From Polytrichum commune (Eukaryota; Streptophyta; Polytrichopsida; Polytrichales; Polytrichaceae), in NCBI GenBank assembly GCA_950295325.1, contig OX485808.1, positions 4,652,501 to 4,716,500 of the forward strand: a stretch of 64,000 bases of DNA, given 5' to 3'. The translations under genes and the position numbers were made by a program. Shown here in pieces: positions 11,074-23,045 of this stretch. The notes beneath the pieces are model-generated. The model was given only the letters and a program-made list of their open reading frames with translations, searched no databases and was not told the origin of the DNA. Position 1 is the first letter of the stretch, and every line of letters begins with the position of its first letter.

Positions 11074-12107
11074 CACAAATTAAATTCAAAACATGCAAAT
11101 TCATTATGTCTCTAATAATTGCACTTTTGATATAATGTCATGACACTCTCTCTGCTATGATGGAGATTGTGCACAAATTTTGACCATGTCACATTCCCAC
11201 ATACTTCATTTACATGCAGCCTAATATAATCTCAAACTAGCTAGTTTCCAATTGCATGTAGGGTAGGCTTCAAAAAAAAAACATCAAAACAATTAATTTT
11301 TTTACGATTAACAGTATAGATATGCATCACATGATGATCGTTGTGGTCATCAAAATTTCTTTCCACACACCTCCCTAACAATTTTTGAAATTCCCTAGAC
11401 ACTTACAATTTGCACATGCATGCAAGGAAGTCTCCTCGTCCTAGTTTGTGGGGGTTTGTTTGAAAGTTGGTTGCATGCTTTCCATGATGGGATATTGCAA
11501 CAATGGATGGGTTCATCTCTTGTTCTACTAGGCCATCCCAACAAAATTGACTGCAGTTGTAGAAGAGGTTAGCTTTCACACCCTCACCTTCTTATTGCCC
11601 TCCTTGCCCTTTGTCGTGCCCTTTCCGGAATGGAAGCCATTTGCAAGTACTAATGTTCAATAGTCTTCTTAATGTACACTGCCAAAATGAACTAGTCATT
11701 TATACACTGTAATTTCGAACAAAAATCTATATGGTTGAATTCGTGGTGTTTTCTTAACCTCAATTCCATATGACTAAACTTTCGCATTTTTGCGTGTTCA
11801 TTTGTGCTCCCACCATCCTTTTGCTCCAATCCTCAAGAAATTATATCAATATATATTTTCAATTGTATGGGAAATGCGAAAACTCATTTTATCAACTAAA
11901 ATATCAAGACACTATACACTTACGAATGCAGAGACGTATATTGAACTACCTCAAGAAAACACAGTGCCAACATGGCTACTGCCGTTCACATGTGGTGCTT
12001 AAAGAAGTTATCGCAATGCCAAGCTTAAACCTGCCATATTGTGTGTCATTGGCCACTCGTACAACCATCCCCCACCAAAAGACCCTGCACCAGAACTCAT
12101 CATATAG
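11074..12107. other. AT-rich stretch without a recognisable gene
   Basis: Short frames near 11770-12114 have no motif. I see no repeat or RNA gene. Confidence 0.4.
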
Positions 12108-12299
12108 TTTGTAGAATTTACATATTGTAATGACAAATTTGTTGCAGAAACCCTCCATAGGAAAACCACAAGATACCAACCGCTCATCAATAACATCATA
12201 ACAAGGGGGTGGAACATAGCCCCACTCATGGTATTAGTCGCAGGTGCAAGGGTTACAACATGCATCCCATCAATGAAAAGCCTAAAAAACAAAGCTTAA
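12108..12299 (+). pseudogene. Protein-coding remnant, family uncertain
   Basis: A 63-codon open piece follows an in-frame TAG at 12105-12107 and ends at TAA 12297-12299. Its residues (EFTYCNDKF, then TRYQPLINNIITRGWNIAPL, then AGARVTTCIPSMKSL) are clearly protein-like. They resemble C-terminal parts of retroelement-type proteins that I recall from plants, but I cannot name the family with confidence. The opposing minus-strand open frame (12008-12292) is rejected as its shadow. Confidence 0.4.
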
Positions 12300-15200
12300 A
12301 CACCCTATCATGAAAATCAAAAGTACATTCAAACAAATTAACAGAATCGCCACACAATATGCACACTCAATACTAGTTCATAAACAAAGACTAGAAAATC
12401 GACAACCTGTTGCAGACCTCCATGACGTACCATAACTAAATAAATATACTTACAACCTGCTATACCTTACCCCCTAAAGTAGTGCCATGCTATTGGATGA
12501 TTTTTGCTAAAGACGGTTACATGCTACTAGTTATTGGTAAATCATATTAGTTACTAAATATAGTATCTACTCCCTACAAAGGGTGAAGTCGTTTTACATC
12601 TATCGCCATCACCCTAGGGCATGGCCTAGAATGTTCTACGAACAAACACTCTATTCACTCCGATCTCCAGAGGAGACCGGAGTTCTTCTTCTTTTGAGAC
12701 CTTGGTGACACTTCATGTAAATTGTTTAGGGCCGAATGAAGTGTATCAAGGCCCTTAACTTGGCCTTCTTATATAGTGTTTGGCATCTAGGTATTTTTCA
12801 TATTTTCACAAATGTTTACTGTGACTAAAAATAACGTTTTATCTAATTATAGCCCACCTATAAAAGCTTACTTCTAAACTCCCGAATCTAAATTACTCAA
12901 AATGTTCTTCCTATCTACATAATTTTTGGTACTAACATTCATCTAGTGGGTGAAGTTATTTTGTATGCCTATCAATTGAGTATGAACATTTTCATAAATA
13001 CCTTGGCGGAAAGTAAATTGTTTGCAATCTTGGGAAAAGGAGTGGACACATTGAGTGACCATTTTCAATGATATCATTGTCTGTGATTAAGTTAGCTACA
13101 GGGGGAGAAGCCCTTTGCTCAAACTAAGAGCTCTTGAATAAACATCAACTTTGTCTCGTGGTCTTGCATGTTGGCCATAATCTAAAGTCGAAAGAGACTT
13201 AGGGGAGCGTAGGAATTGAAAAATTTCTCTTGGGAAGAGAGTGGATGTTTATGGTGGTATTATTTTTTGTTAAATATCATATTCTGTAATTTGAGGTAGG
13301 GTGTAAAGCCCTTTTGAATTGGCAAGTTATTTAATGTGATTCTCATTTGAGTGTGACAATCTTCATAGTGCATTTGTTGAGATCCATGGTCTTGGCTGGT
13401 GAGAAGAAAGTTGATTAATGAAGAGGAATGTTTGATAAATGCAATTGTCTAAAGTAACTTACAAGGTGTGAATTTCTCATTGACTTGGAGAAGTATCGGA
13501 TAGTGGATTGAGTTTGTTGCATGATTTTGCATAAGGGCCATAATCTGAAATCACAGAAGATTCATGAAGTTTTTCACTTTTGTAATCATCTACATCCTCT
13601 CGTGTAGAGAGTGGGTTTAATGTTATTATCAATTTGGTGAAGTACCATTGTTTGAAGTATAACTTTTGTGTGTCAACCTCTCAATTCTTAATGATGGTAT
13701 AAGTTGGGAAGTGAATGGTGTGTGTAGCAAGTTTCTTAAGTTTCTCAAGAAGATAGTGAAATAAGCAAGAGTAAGAAACAAATTGATATTGAGATTGGAC
13801 TATTGCCTAGAATTATGAGAGCAGAATGTGAGAAAACTTGGGTTGTCTTATCTACTGTTGGAAGTATAAAATCAACGCCAGAGAAGCCAACAAAAGGTTT
13901 CAACAAAGACCATAGGCGGCAATGAATCATGGGCCTAGACAAATCCATGAACTAGAGAAGCTAGTCCATAGTCTGTGAATCTGTGATAAGCTAGTATACC
14001 AAGGATGATAACTTGTTCATAGTAGCTGAACTTAAAGATAATATTGTTGGCCAAAGTCTGGCACATTCAAATTAGGGTGCCCTTGGCCCTATTTATATAT
14101 GGTTACTAGTTACTCAAAAAGATTATTGTGAGCTATGACTCCCTACTTTAAATGTCAATCACATGGCATAGCAAGTTGTAACTACTAGACTATGGTTGGT
14201 TGTAATGGAGAGACCGCGCAATTGTATGTACTGGATTGAGTGACCCTCACAATTCACTCCTCAATCTCTTAAATCCCTAAATCTCACATGAAAAAGAGTC
14301 ACATATAAACGATGTCCTAATCTAAATTCAAAGTTGTTGTAATCTATCAATTAACTTATTTAGTGACACTTAAAGTTCAATCTCACACTTATTTAGTCTT
14401 CCATGTGTGGTTTTGTTGAATGGAAACTAGTGGCACTAATATTTTTTGTGCAAGCTAGCTCAAAATGAAAAAAATTAATGTAAACGAGTTACTTTGAACT
14501 AGAAAAATTAAAAGACATGTGAATTGTATGAATATAGTCTTGAGATATTTATAAAAAATGATTGTAAGAGGCCATCATCAATAAAATAAAATTCTTATTA
14601 TTAGAATACAATTTGAGTTTAGTAGTGCTTGTGTAAAGTGTAGCACCAGGGGGAAAGAACTGAATGCATATCTTTCCATAATTGGATTAGGATACCATAA
14701 TTTTGGAATTGTTTGAGACCAATTAGATTTGTGCTTGAAGTATTTGGAAGTCAATGGTTTGTGATATATGTAAAATTGGAAGTGATTGAGAATCATTCCA
14801 AAAAATTGAGTGGCCTTCAATGTATACCCTAAAAAAGGATTGAGTTGGTCATTGTTTATCATAGTTGTTGTTAAATAGGATTGATGTGTGTTATAGAATG
14901 TGAAGCATTACCTAGGGATAAGTCAAGTATTGCTAAAATTGGTCAAATATAGAAGACTTTTCATTGTCCATGTGTTGAGTAATTTTTTCATGCAAGTTTC
15001 CCCTCGGACAATGAGTGAGACATGTGAACTTGCTCTCGTAAATTGAAAACTCAAATTATTGTCTATGAATGTTGTAGGCTAGGATACCCTTGCTCTCCTT
15101 GAAGTGTTGTGAGAGGAGTCAAAGTGAGGAAAAGGTTCATGTTTGCTTGTTTAAGAAGGATGTAAATCAAATTACTGACCATTGCCATAAGTGATTCCAT

Positions 15201-16165
15201 TGTAGGGTGATTTATTGTTCCAGAGGGTGTCATAGAAGGGAGACAACTAGAGAGCAAAATGTATCTTATAGGCCTTAAGTCGAAACCGTAATTAAGCTTT
15301 GAAGTAATGGGAAGCATGCCACAATCATGTACAAAGAGATGTTGGTTGTCGTTGTAGAGAATGTGAAATCATTCCACCTAACTTTAGATAAATGATACAC
15401 TAGAGATGAAGAGTCACATGTATAGTCACATGTTGTCATTTGGGAACTAAACAAACTGTATTCTTCTAAATTAGTAACCTTTCAGGTTCCCCAATCAATG
15501 AAAGTGCTAGACGATGAAAGTGTTGGTCGGAAGATAAGGAGAGGGATAATTCATACGAAGGCCTAGATCTATTGTTTGGAATTTGAGTATGGGTTTCGTA
15601 AGGATAAAAGGCAGTGCCTAGTTCATTTTTACTATACTTGCTTATTCCTATAATTGAAAAAACATAGGTTGATTAAACAATCCAACATGGACTTTAACAT
15701 GTTATGTGGTATTGGACTATGCTCACAAATATAAAAATGTTGGTTACCTTGACGAATATTAGGTAAAAAAAACAATGGTTGGATAGTGTAATTAAACTAA
15801 GGTTAATCAATGAAATTGGTAACGCTGTCAAAATGACCACATTGCCAATTCAAGTTACATCAAAAAGATAATTAACATGAGACTATTAACCACATCAAAG
15901 TGCCTTTAGCTTTCATAAAGAAACAAAATGGGTTACTACATGCGAGACAATTGACGATGTTGAAGCTTATGCATGCGCATCACACAAGGTCCAACTAGAA
16001 TGAGCTGATCATTGCCATACTATTGCCAGGGTAAATAATATGAGATTGAATGACTATCACCAAATGCATGTACTGTGATCCAAAGATTTTTTTCTTGAAA
16101 ATCTTGTCAACCAAAATCTCAAATAATTTGAAATAAACCTAAAATTGTTGTAATAAAACTTATCT
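12300..16165. other. AT-rich intergenic DNA
   Basis: Only short, motif-free open frames occur (for example 13745-13948, 14578-14862 and 15063-15317, all minus). I see no repeat, RNA gene or regulatory site that I can support. Confidence 0.4.
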
Positions 16166-16223
16166 AAGACACCTAGATGACATAAGAGATCACATTTTAA
16201 GTCTTCCCTAAGGGTTTCCTTGG
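16166..16223. repeat. 58-bp direct repeat, left copy
   Basis: It is identical to 16706-16763, beginning AAGACACCTAGATGAC and ending AGGGTTTCCTTGG. The pair brackets a DUF7869 gene fragment and is not itself homologous to that gene. Confidence 0.9.
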
Positions 16224-16705
16224 CACCTCCTCGATCATATGGGGGATGACGGGAACGTTCTCCAAATCCATGTACGACTTCATCAATAATGGGATTGTAG
16301 GAAAATCCTCCTCCCGCAACTTCATGCTCCACCGCCCAAAAGATGCATCAATATCATCGTGCGTGTGGCCTACCAATAGGAAGGACACAAAAACCTCTTT
16401 GAAAATGCCTTTCGCAACCAACAACGACCAATATGCAAAAACATATCTACTTTTATTGTCTTGGCACAATTGTCCAATTGGACACGCAAAGTAGGGGGCG
16501 ACTTCTTAGCAATCACGGGTTCACTGGGTGGCTCGGGCAACGAATGCAAGCATACATCTTTTCCATCCAACACCGCTTCATATAAAGGTGTTAAACCCGT
16601 GTTTTCAAATAACAATCTTGAAGAATAGGCTGGCGGTTTCTCTAAATCACGTAAAAGCCTTGCAAATGACCCTATCGTGTGGTTTGAATCCGCTGGATAC
16701 AAATC
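16224..16705 (-). pseudogene. 482-bp DUF7869 gene fragment, frameshifted
   Basis: On the minus strand it corresponds to the middle of the 4492-7798 gene, from LDFYPGD through GHTHDDID to HLIEEVP. Here the conserved block reads VGHTHDDIDASFGRW in one frame. A one-base deletion near 16459-16462 splits the fragment: the upstream half reads through QLDNCAK in the other frame. Neither end of the original gene is present. The sequence is clearly diverged from the 4.5-7.8 kb copy, so it came from another family member. It sits exactly between identical 58-bp repeats. Confidence 0.85.
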
Positions 16706-16763
16706 AAGACACCTAGATGACATAAGAGATCACATTTTAAGTCTTCCCTAAGGGTTTCCTTGG
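16706..16763. repeat. 58-bp direct repeat, right copy
   Basis: This is the identical partner of 16166-16223, 540 bp away. It looks like a very long target duplication or the product of break repair around the inserted fragment. Confidence 0.9.
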
Positions 16764-19700
16764 ATTTTTTCCCTAACCTATATCTGACCAACAATACCCA
16801 AACAATCGATGTTGAATACAAATTTTAGTACTACTAACCACTTTAGGCCACATAACTACTTAAGAAGGTCTCATATATGCTATTAAAAAATTTATCATAA
16901 CTTGAGGCTTCATCACCTTAATCCCATTCTTATGGCATTCGATTCAGGCAAGATTTGATAGTTAACTTAACATTATCTTGAAACTATTGCACGTCAAGAG
17001 ATTATTATTTCAATCCTCCTGGAAGTAAGTACAGAAGGCTCATCCACATTAGCACCAAAACTATTGTAATTTGAAAAGATCGCCCCTAAATATCAATGTG
17101 TAGTTTGGGGTGAAAAAGGGTGAACTCAATGACTTTTGAGTGTAGGCAATTGTTGAAACCAATTGACACATGTTTGGTGGAATTTATTCATATAGATGTG
17201 AGATGATTCTAGTCTTTAATTTCACACATGTTGGTGGCCATACAGATGTCATTTCTAGGTCCATTAAAACCGTTCTATAAAAGGTGGTATGAAACAAGCA
17301 TCATTGACAACTTTTATTGAGAGTGCAAAAGTGAAGACTTCCCCATTAGATTAATGACTTTTAAAAAAAGACTACAAGGAATTTTTTCATTGTCTCAATA
17401 CTAGTGCACCACAAAAAGAAAATCAAATGTTTCTTTCACAATGCTTGTAATGCCTTGATGTAGTCTCCCATGAGCCTAAAAACAAATGGATAGACATTGG
17501 AAATACAAATCTAGAAAATCTCAACAATGTATCTTCATCAAACACCATTCAATACTACCACACAAAATTTCAACTACTTCAAATCATATTCCGATAGGTG
17601 CAACCTTATTAAATTACCCATCCTAGATTGCCATTTGTTTGGTGAGGTGTTTCCACATGATTTGTTGACCTACTAAGTACTTAGTGCCAATGGGGCAAAC
17701 AACATGACTGTGTTGGACATCGGTTTAGTTGACTATATCATTGAAGAAATATACATGACATATTGCTCGAAAACAAAAGGCGATAGCAAATTATTGCATA
17801 ATAGCATACCTCTTATTCATCCAACATTAAAGCCTAGAAGTAGTATCCAATTAGTATTGAGTAGAAAAAGTAGTATCCATGACATTAAGGTTGAGGCATC
17901 TATAAGAGATTAAGTAAGAGAGTTTGCATTTTTAGAAGGAGTAATAGTGGGGAATTATTTTTCTTGTGAAGAGAAACAAATTCCAAAGATAATGCATTTA
18001 TTTTTCTTAATATGGAAATTGCTACAAATTTTGAAGCATAGTATTCAGAGTTACACATATATAAAGGTTAACCATATAAAAGCTCATTTCAATGCTACTC
18101 CTTGGCTACGATAATTGTCAAAACTTTTATGAGGGTAATCAATCACAAGCCACCACCATATGTACTTTAATTTTGCTTGCCTTAAAACAATAAATCTCAT
18201 CTATGCTAGCATTACATGACCCTAGTGAGCGATCAAATGGACCTCATTGACTATGAATGTCTCAATTTTAAATACAATATTTAGTGTAGTGTTACTTTGC
18301 ATTTTCACCCTCCCCCATAAGTAGGTGTCACGAAACTTTACCCCTCGAGATTTTGGTGGGGTTTTCTCCATCAACCCAAAGACCACCCCTACTTTCATCC
18401 AATCTATGTAGACCACTTCATCCATGTGACTTTATTCACTTGCATGCAATCTATAGGGTATCGGAATTTTGATCATGTTGGGACTGAATTCCACTTAGGT
18501 TGGGATTGAATTTTGATTAAGCCAGAACCAATAATGCCATGACACATGTTCTAGTTTTGAGTGCTAAAATGAGGAGGAGTGAGCAATTATGACAAACTCT
18601 AGACACTAGTAATATGATCAGACCAACTTTTGGCTTTAAAAAATCACAAAATTTTCAATTGAAGGAATTAAATCATTGGAAAAAAATCCCGTCCTCCTGA
18701 TTTTTATCTTCCTACACGAGAGAAATTGCACCGCCTTATACTTCAAATTTGGCGCATGATCTCTTAAGTGATCGGGTTATGGGCACTTGCAAGCTTTGTC
18801 ATTATGTCAGTGAGCCCAAAATTTTTATTTACTTCTGTTATTCCTCCACACCCAACTTCATCCATCATCCATTCATTTTCATCAATGTCGTGTACGAGCC
18901 CTAGGCTTCATCCATCGAATATTTATGAATTGCATCTACGAAGGTAAACTTTCGCATCCATGTAAAAGGATTAATAGGGTGAACTATAGTTCAGTACATG
19001 TTCAACATAGGAGGGGCGGGTTTTTTTCGCGGCTAGAACCATATCCCGGTATGAAAACACTGCTCCTCCGTGTATAATGGATTCCCTAGATTACATTTTT
19101 TTTTTTCTTCAAAATTTTATTTGAAAAAAATTGTTTTATTACCATATGCGACGTTTGAACAAAATCATTTGTGCAATTTTGGATGGATTTTTCATACAAA
19201 TCACAAGTTTGTATGAAAGTCAAGGTCATATATGGTCCCAAATGCATTTAGGGCTTAAGTTCTTTTCTATAACTAATCATACCATGCATTCACCTGCAGA
19301 CCAATTCAGTCGTGTATGCAAGTGGAGAAACCTAAGGTAAAGACATCCATAGTCGACCATGTCCATTTTACCGTACCATGTCCATACCATGGATTCATGT
19401 ACATGCCTAATTTCTACTCTTGCGTGTGCAAGTGGGCAACCTAACGTAGGTGCACAAAAATCTCCTGTCTGGTGATATACCCACCACACAAACCAATAAG
19501 TCAGGTAGTAGTATAATAAGAACTTCCAGCTACACAAGGTATTCTGTATAAGTAATCAGTCAGGTGGTAGGATAGATGAATGGGTGAGGCACAAGGACGA
19601 GTTCCTGTCGTGGAGAATAAGTAATCATGGATGAATGGAGGCAGGATGGGGGGGGGGGGTGGATGGATGAATGGCACGAGGATACTGTCAGCCGAGGCTC

Positions 19701-20238
19701 GAGCTCTGTGTATTATGGCCACCTCACCTTCTCCTTGCGCCTACACTGAGCGCTTTTCCTTTTCCTGTCTCGCGGATCGGAGTGCATGCCGATTGACTCA
19801 AGAATCCCATGGCCAAGGCCAACAGCAAGGATTTTAGTTGTCAGTATGAGTAGACAAAGAAGCTAGAGGTGGCGAGACACAGAGAGAAAGGTGGCATGTA
19901 CATGGAGATGAGATTGAGGAGTGGAGTTGGTAGTAGGTGGGTTTGGAGAGATTAGAGAAGCGACTGAAAGTCACGAGGTGAATAGATGACGACATGAATA
20001 CGTCTCAAAGTGAGAGGACCAAGTGGTAGCATCCACACAACGCTCTGTTTGCATCGCCGTTGTTGACTCTCCTTACAAAGTGCTTATCAACTTCACTAAG
20101 GTTGTCCCCTTGCTCATCATTGAGTTACTAGTTTGCATCTTAGGATTGATTGCGTTCATCTAACTTAGGATCCGGGATTTCGTTCATGTGGTGCTTTTGT
20201 CTATCATCTAGAGGTTAGTGGTTGTGAAAGTGGGAGAC
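16764..20238. other. Intergenic DNA, no gene recognised
   Basis: The DNA is AT-rich. A 12-base G run lies at 19648-19659, followed by a more GC-rich patch (about 19680-19830) with a 40-codon frame starting MATSPSPC. I see no homology or splice context that would make this a gene. Confidence 0.35.
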
Positions 20239-20540
20239 CCTGTTATAAATCATGGTTGAATTATGTGAGGATTGGCTTGGCACTTGCTACTGGTTTTGTT
20301 ACAGAATTTTGGGCATAATTGGTAGACATCCTAATGTTTCCAAGTCTAACCGGTTACATGTTGACATGTTTCGATTTTCCTGTGTTGATTTGAGGTGTGT
20401 TGTCTAAATTCTTGTGAAGTGCTCAATAGTTTGTCTGGAGTCTTGGAATTTGAACTGGTTATTTCTCAAACGCAACTGGTTCATCTGTGACTACAGGTCA
20501 GTTCTCTGTGGTCATTGCCTTCCACTCCGAAGGTGTCTCT
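20239..20540. repeat. Dispersed repeat, family E, copy 1
   Basis: It contains TTTTGGGCATAATTGGTAGA, TTTCCAAGTCTAACCGGTTA, ACTGGTTATTTCTCAAACGC and CAGGTCAGTTCTC, in this order. The first half is repeated 357 bp downstream, and more diverged copies lie near 22610, 22883 and 58540. Confidence 0.7.
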
Positions 20541-20598
20541 ATCACTTAGTCCCCGAGCCAGCCCCAAGCTTTCAAACCTAAACTTGGACAGTGCAGAC

Positions 20599-20800
20599 CA
20601 TGTTATGAATGGTTGAAGTCTATGAGGGTTTGCTTGGCACTTGGTATTGGTTGTGTTACAGATTTTTGGGCATAATTGGTAGAGATCCTAATGTTTCCAA
20701 GTCCAACCGGTTACATGTTGACATGTTTCGATTTTCCTTTGTTGATTGGAAGTGTATTGTCTAAGTCCCTGTGAAGTGCTCGATTTGGGGATTTTGCAGA
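20599..20800. repeat. Dispersed repeat, family E, copy 2
   Basis: It repeats about 190 bp of copy 1 with few changes (GTTTGCTTGGCACTTGGTAT to GAAGTGCTCGATTTGG), then diverges. Confidence 0.7.
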
Positions 20801-21493
20801 TTTGTGGAGGGTTACGTTTGGCGATCACACTTCCTCTGGGTTACGTTTGGTGACACACTTCTTCGATTTTGCATCGCTGTGGAGCATTTTCAGGTATGTG
20901 CCTGGGATTGAGTTGTATCTGAGGTTGAGGTAGGCGTTTAGCTTGCAATTGGTCATCCTAATTCTTGACAAATACTGCCATTGATTGGTTTTGGTACAAA
21001 TAAAACTATTGAAGTTTTGCCACTGCCCTAAAACTTGCTGGAATGGACCCTGAAAGAGAATTTTTTTGGCAAAACTGTCCGATCAGATGGCTCAGCCTTC
21101 CCAGCTCCAACGGTAGAGTTCCATTTATGTTGGTATTCGTTAGCTTTATCCATTCAAGCCGGTTAGAATTACCCCAGGCTCGCGGAATAGGTCCACCTGG
21201 TTTGTTCCTGGATGGATTGAGCGCTGTAAGATTGGAGTAGTTGGCAAGCTCCTCTGGGATGCCTCATGATACAAGTATAGCGAGGGTGTATACAGGAATC
21301 GGACTCTTCTCAGTGGGACGTCGATATTTAATTGGTGTGTGGTTAGATGAGTGTGTACAAGGGAATCGGACTCTCCTTTATCTGACACCTATTTTTGATT
21401 GGTGTGTGGTTACACGGGGATCGAAGAACAAACATCATAACGATACGTGATGTTTAAAAGAGATCGGATTATGTTTTCAGAGCATAGATGGGA
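20801..21493. other. Intergenic DNA, no gene recognised
   Basis: Two short copies of GGGTTACGTTTGG occur near 20810 and 20840. Small frames have no motif. Confidence 0.35.
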
Positions 21494-21739
21494 TTATCAA
21501 CTAAAATGAGCCAATTGGGCCATTATGAGACAATCCTTTTGTCACAATTGATGAGATCTTCCATATTACAATTGATTATTTGTATGGTTTTATAAACATG
21601 TGTGGGTGTATTGGAATGGTTGAGTTGTATTTTAAGAACCCTCAACGGGTATTCTCTCATACCAACTAGCAATCATTACATTCCCATCACGTTATCTACA
21701 TTAAATTGAGCGGACCAATTGGCTCATTTTAGTTGATAA
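21494..21739. mobile_element. 246-bp MITE with ~28-bp terminal inverted repeats
   Basis: The left end begins TTATCAACTAAAATGAGCC followed by AATTGGGCC; the right end is its complement with one change. The GAGCCAATTGGCTC core of each end is self-complementary. The interior is non-coding. I see no clear target duplication. Confidence 0.75.
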
Positions 21740-22609
21740 GGCCGTATAGTCACTACTGCATAGTCAATAGTGAGTACAGTCGGGAAGACCTACGTATTCG
21801 GTTAAGGAATCAACAAACATTCACTTCTAATAACCATAACTAAATCATATGAGGTTTGATTTTCAATCAAATATTTGCTTATTTATTCTCATCGAAGATT
21901 CGCTAGTGTGACGTAAGTTTCGTTGTATATATCTAATTGGTTGAAGTCGGAAAACGTGAAAAGTGAACCAAAGAACACCCACATACCTAGAGGATAAAGG
22001 AGCGTTGCTTTTGGGACAAACCAAGGGTCATTGGTTGGTTGGTGAGGTGAAGGATTGAGTGTGTTGGTGGTTTGATTAACAACTATGATAGCCAAGTATT
22101 AAGATCCGTCTTCAACATTATTCTACGGAGTCTTTGAAAGTAGACTTGTCATGTATCTTCAATGATGCACCTTATTGATCACTCTGAACAAAATTGTACG
22201 TTTGTCTTTGTGGACTCCTTTGAACAACAAAATTCAAACATTTGAGAAACATTGAAGAGGTTGTTTGAAATTTGTCATGTCATTCCTGTTCATAGTATAT
22301 TGCAATTCGTTGAATGGTCTTTCCATCATTTAAATCTCAAATAGATTGAATGAATAGAAAAAGCCACGTTTACGTCAAGAGCCCTCAAGTAAATTCACTC
22401 CCATGGTACTGATCTTCCACTTAAGCTTAACCCTCAAAGGACAGAGGGTCTCAACGTACATCTAAATACACAAATTATATGGGCCTCATCAAGTTCAACA
22501 CTGGCTATTTCCGGTCATGAGAGCTCCTGGAACACCATATAACTACATACATCAAAGATATTGGACATGTGAGGTGTTGGCCTTCAGAGGGGCTGAGAAG
22601 AGCCCTAGA
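21740..22609. other. Intergenic DNA, no gene recognised
   Basis: AT-rich, with only short motif-free frames. Confidence 0.35.
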
Positions 22610-23045
22610 GCAGTGTCCGGGAAGATTTTGGACAAAACCAATTGAGATCCAACTGTTTGCAAGTTTGTGTCCCGGGAGATTTTTAGGCATAGTTGGTCAA
22701 AATCCCAGTGTTTCCAAGTCAACCAGTTACTTATAATCTTTTAGTTCTACTTTATTCATTTTAGATATATCCTATAGATTCCTCAAAAATGATCGGTAAT
22801 TTTTTTGAAGTTTTGAATAGGTTATTTCTCAAATTCAGCCTATTATTTTGTTACTAGCGGTCGGTTCTCCCCGTTCATTTTTCCAAGTCCAACCGGTTTA
22901 CATGTGGATATCTTTCAGTTTTCTTTCATCAATTGATTTTTATTCAAATATAGATTCTTCTAAAATGATTGGTGATTTGCATAAGGTCTTGACCGTGAAC
23001 TGGTTATCTTTCAAGCTCAACTGGCCCATCTATAGATAGCGATGA
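22610..23045. repeat. Dispersed repeat, family E, two diverged copies in tandem
   Basis: Both parts share the motif string of family E: TTTCCAAGTC followed by AACCAGTTA or AACCGGTTT, then GATTCCTCAAAAATGATCGG or GATTCTTCTAAAATGATTGG, then GTTATTTCTCAAATTC or GTTATCTTTCAAGCTC. The first copy carries ACTAGCGGTCGGTTCTC, which is also present at 58750. Confidence 0.6.
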
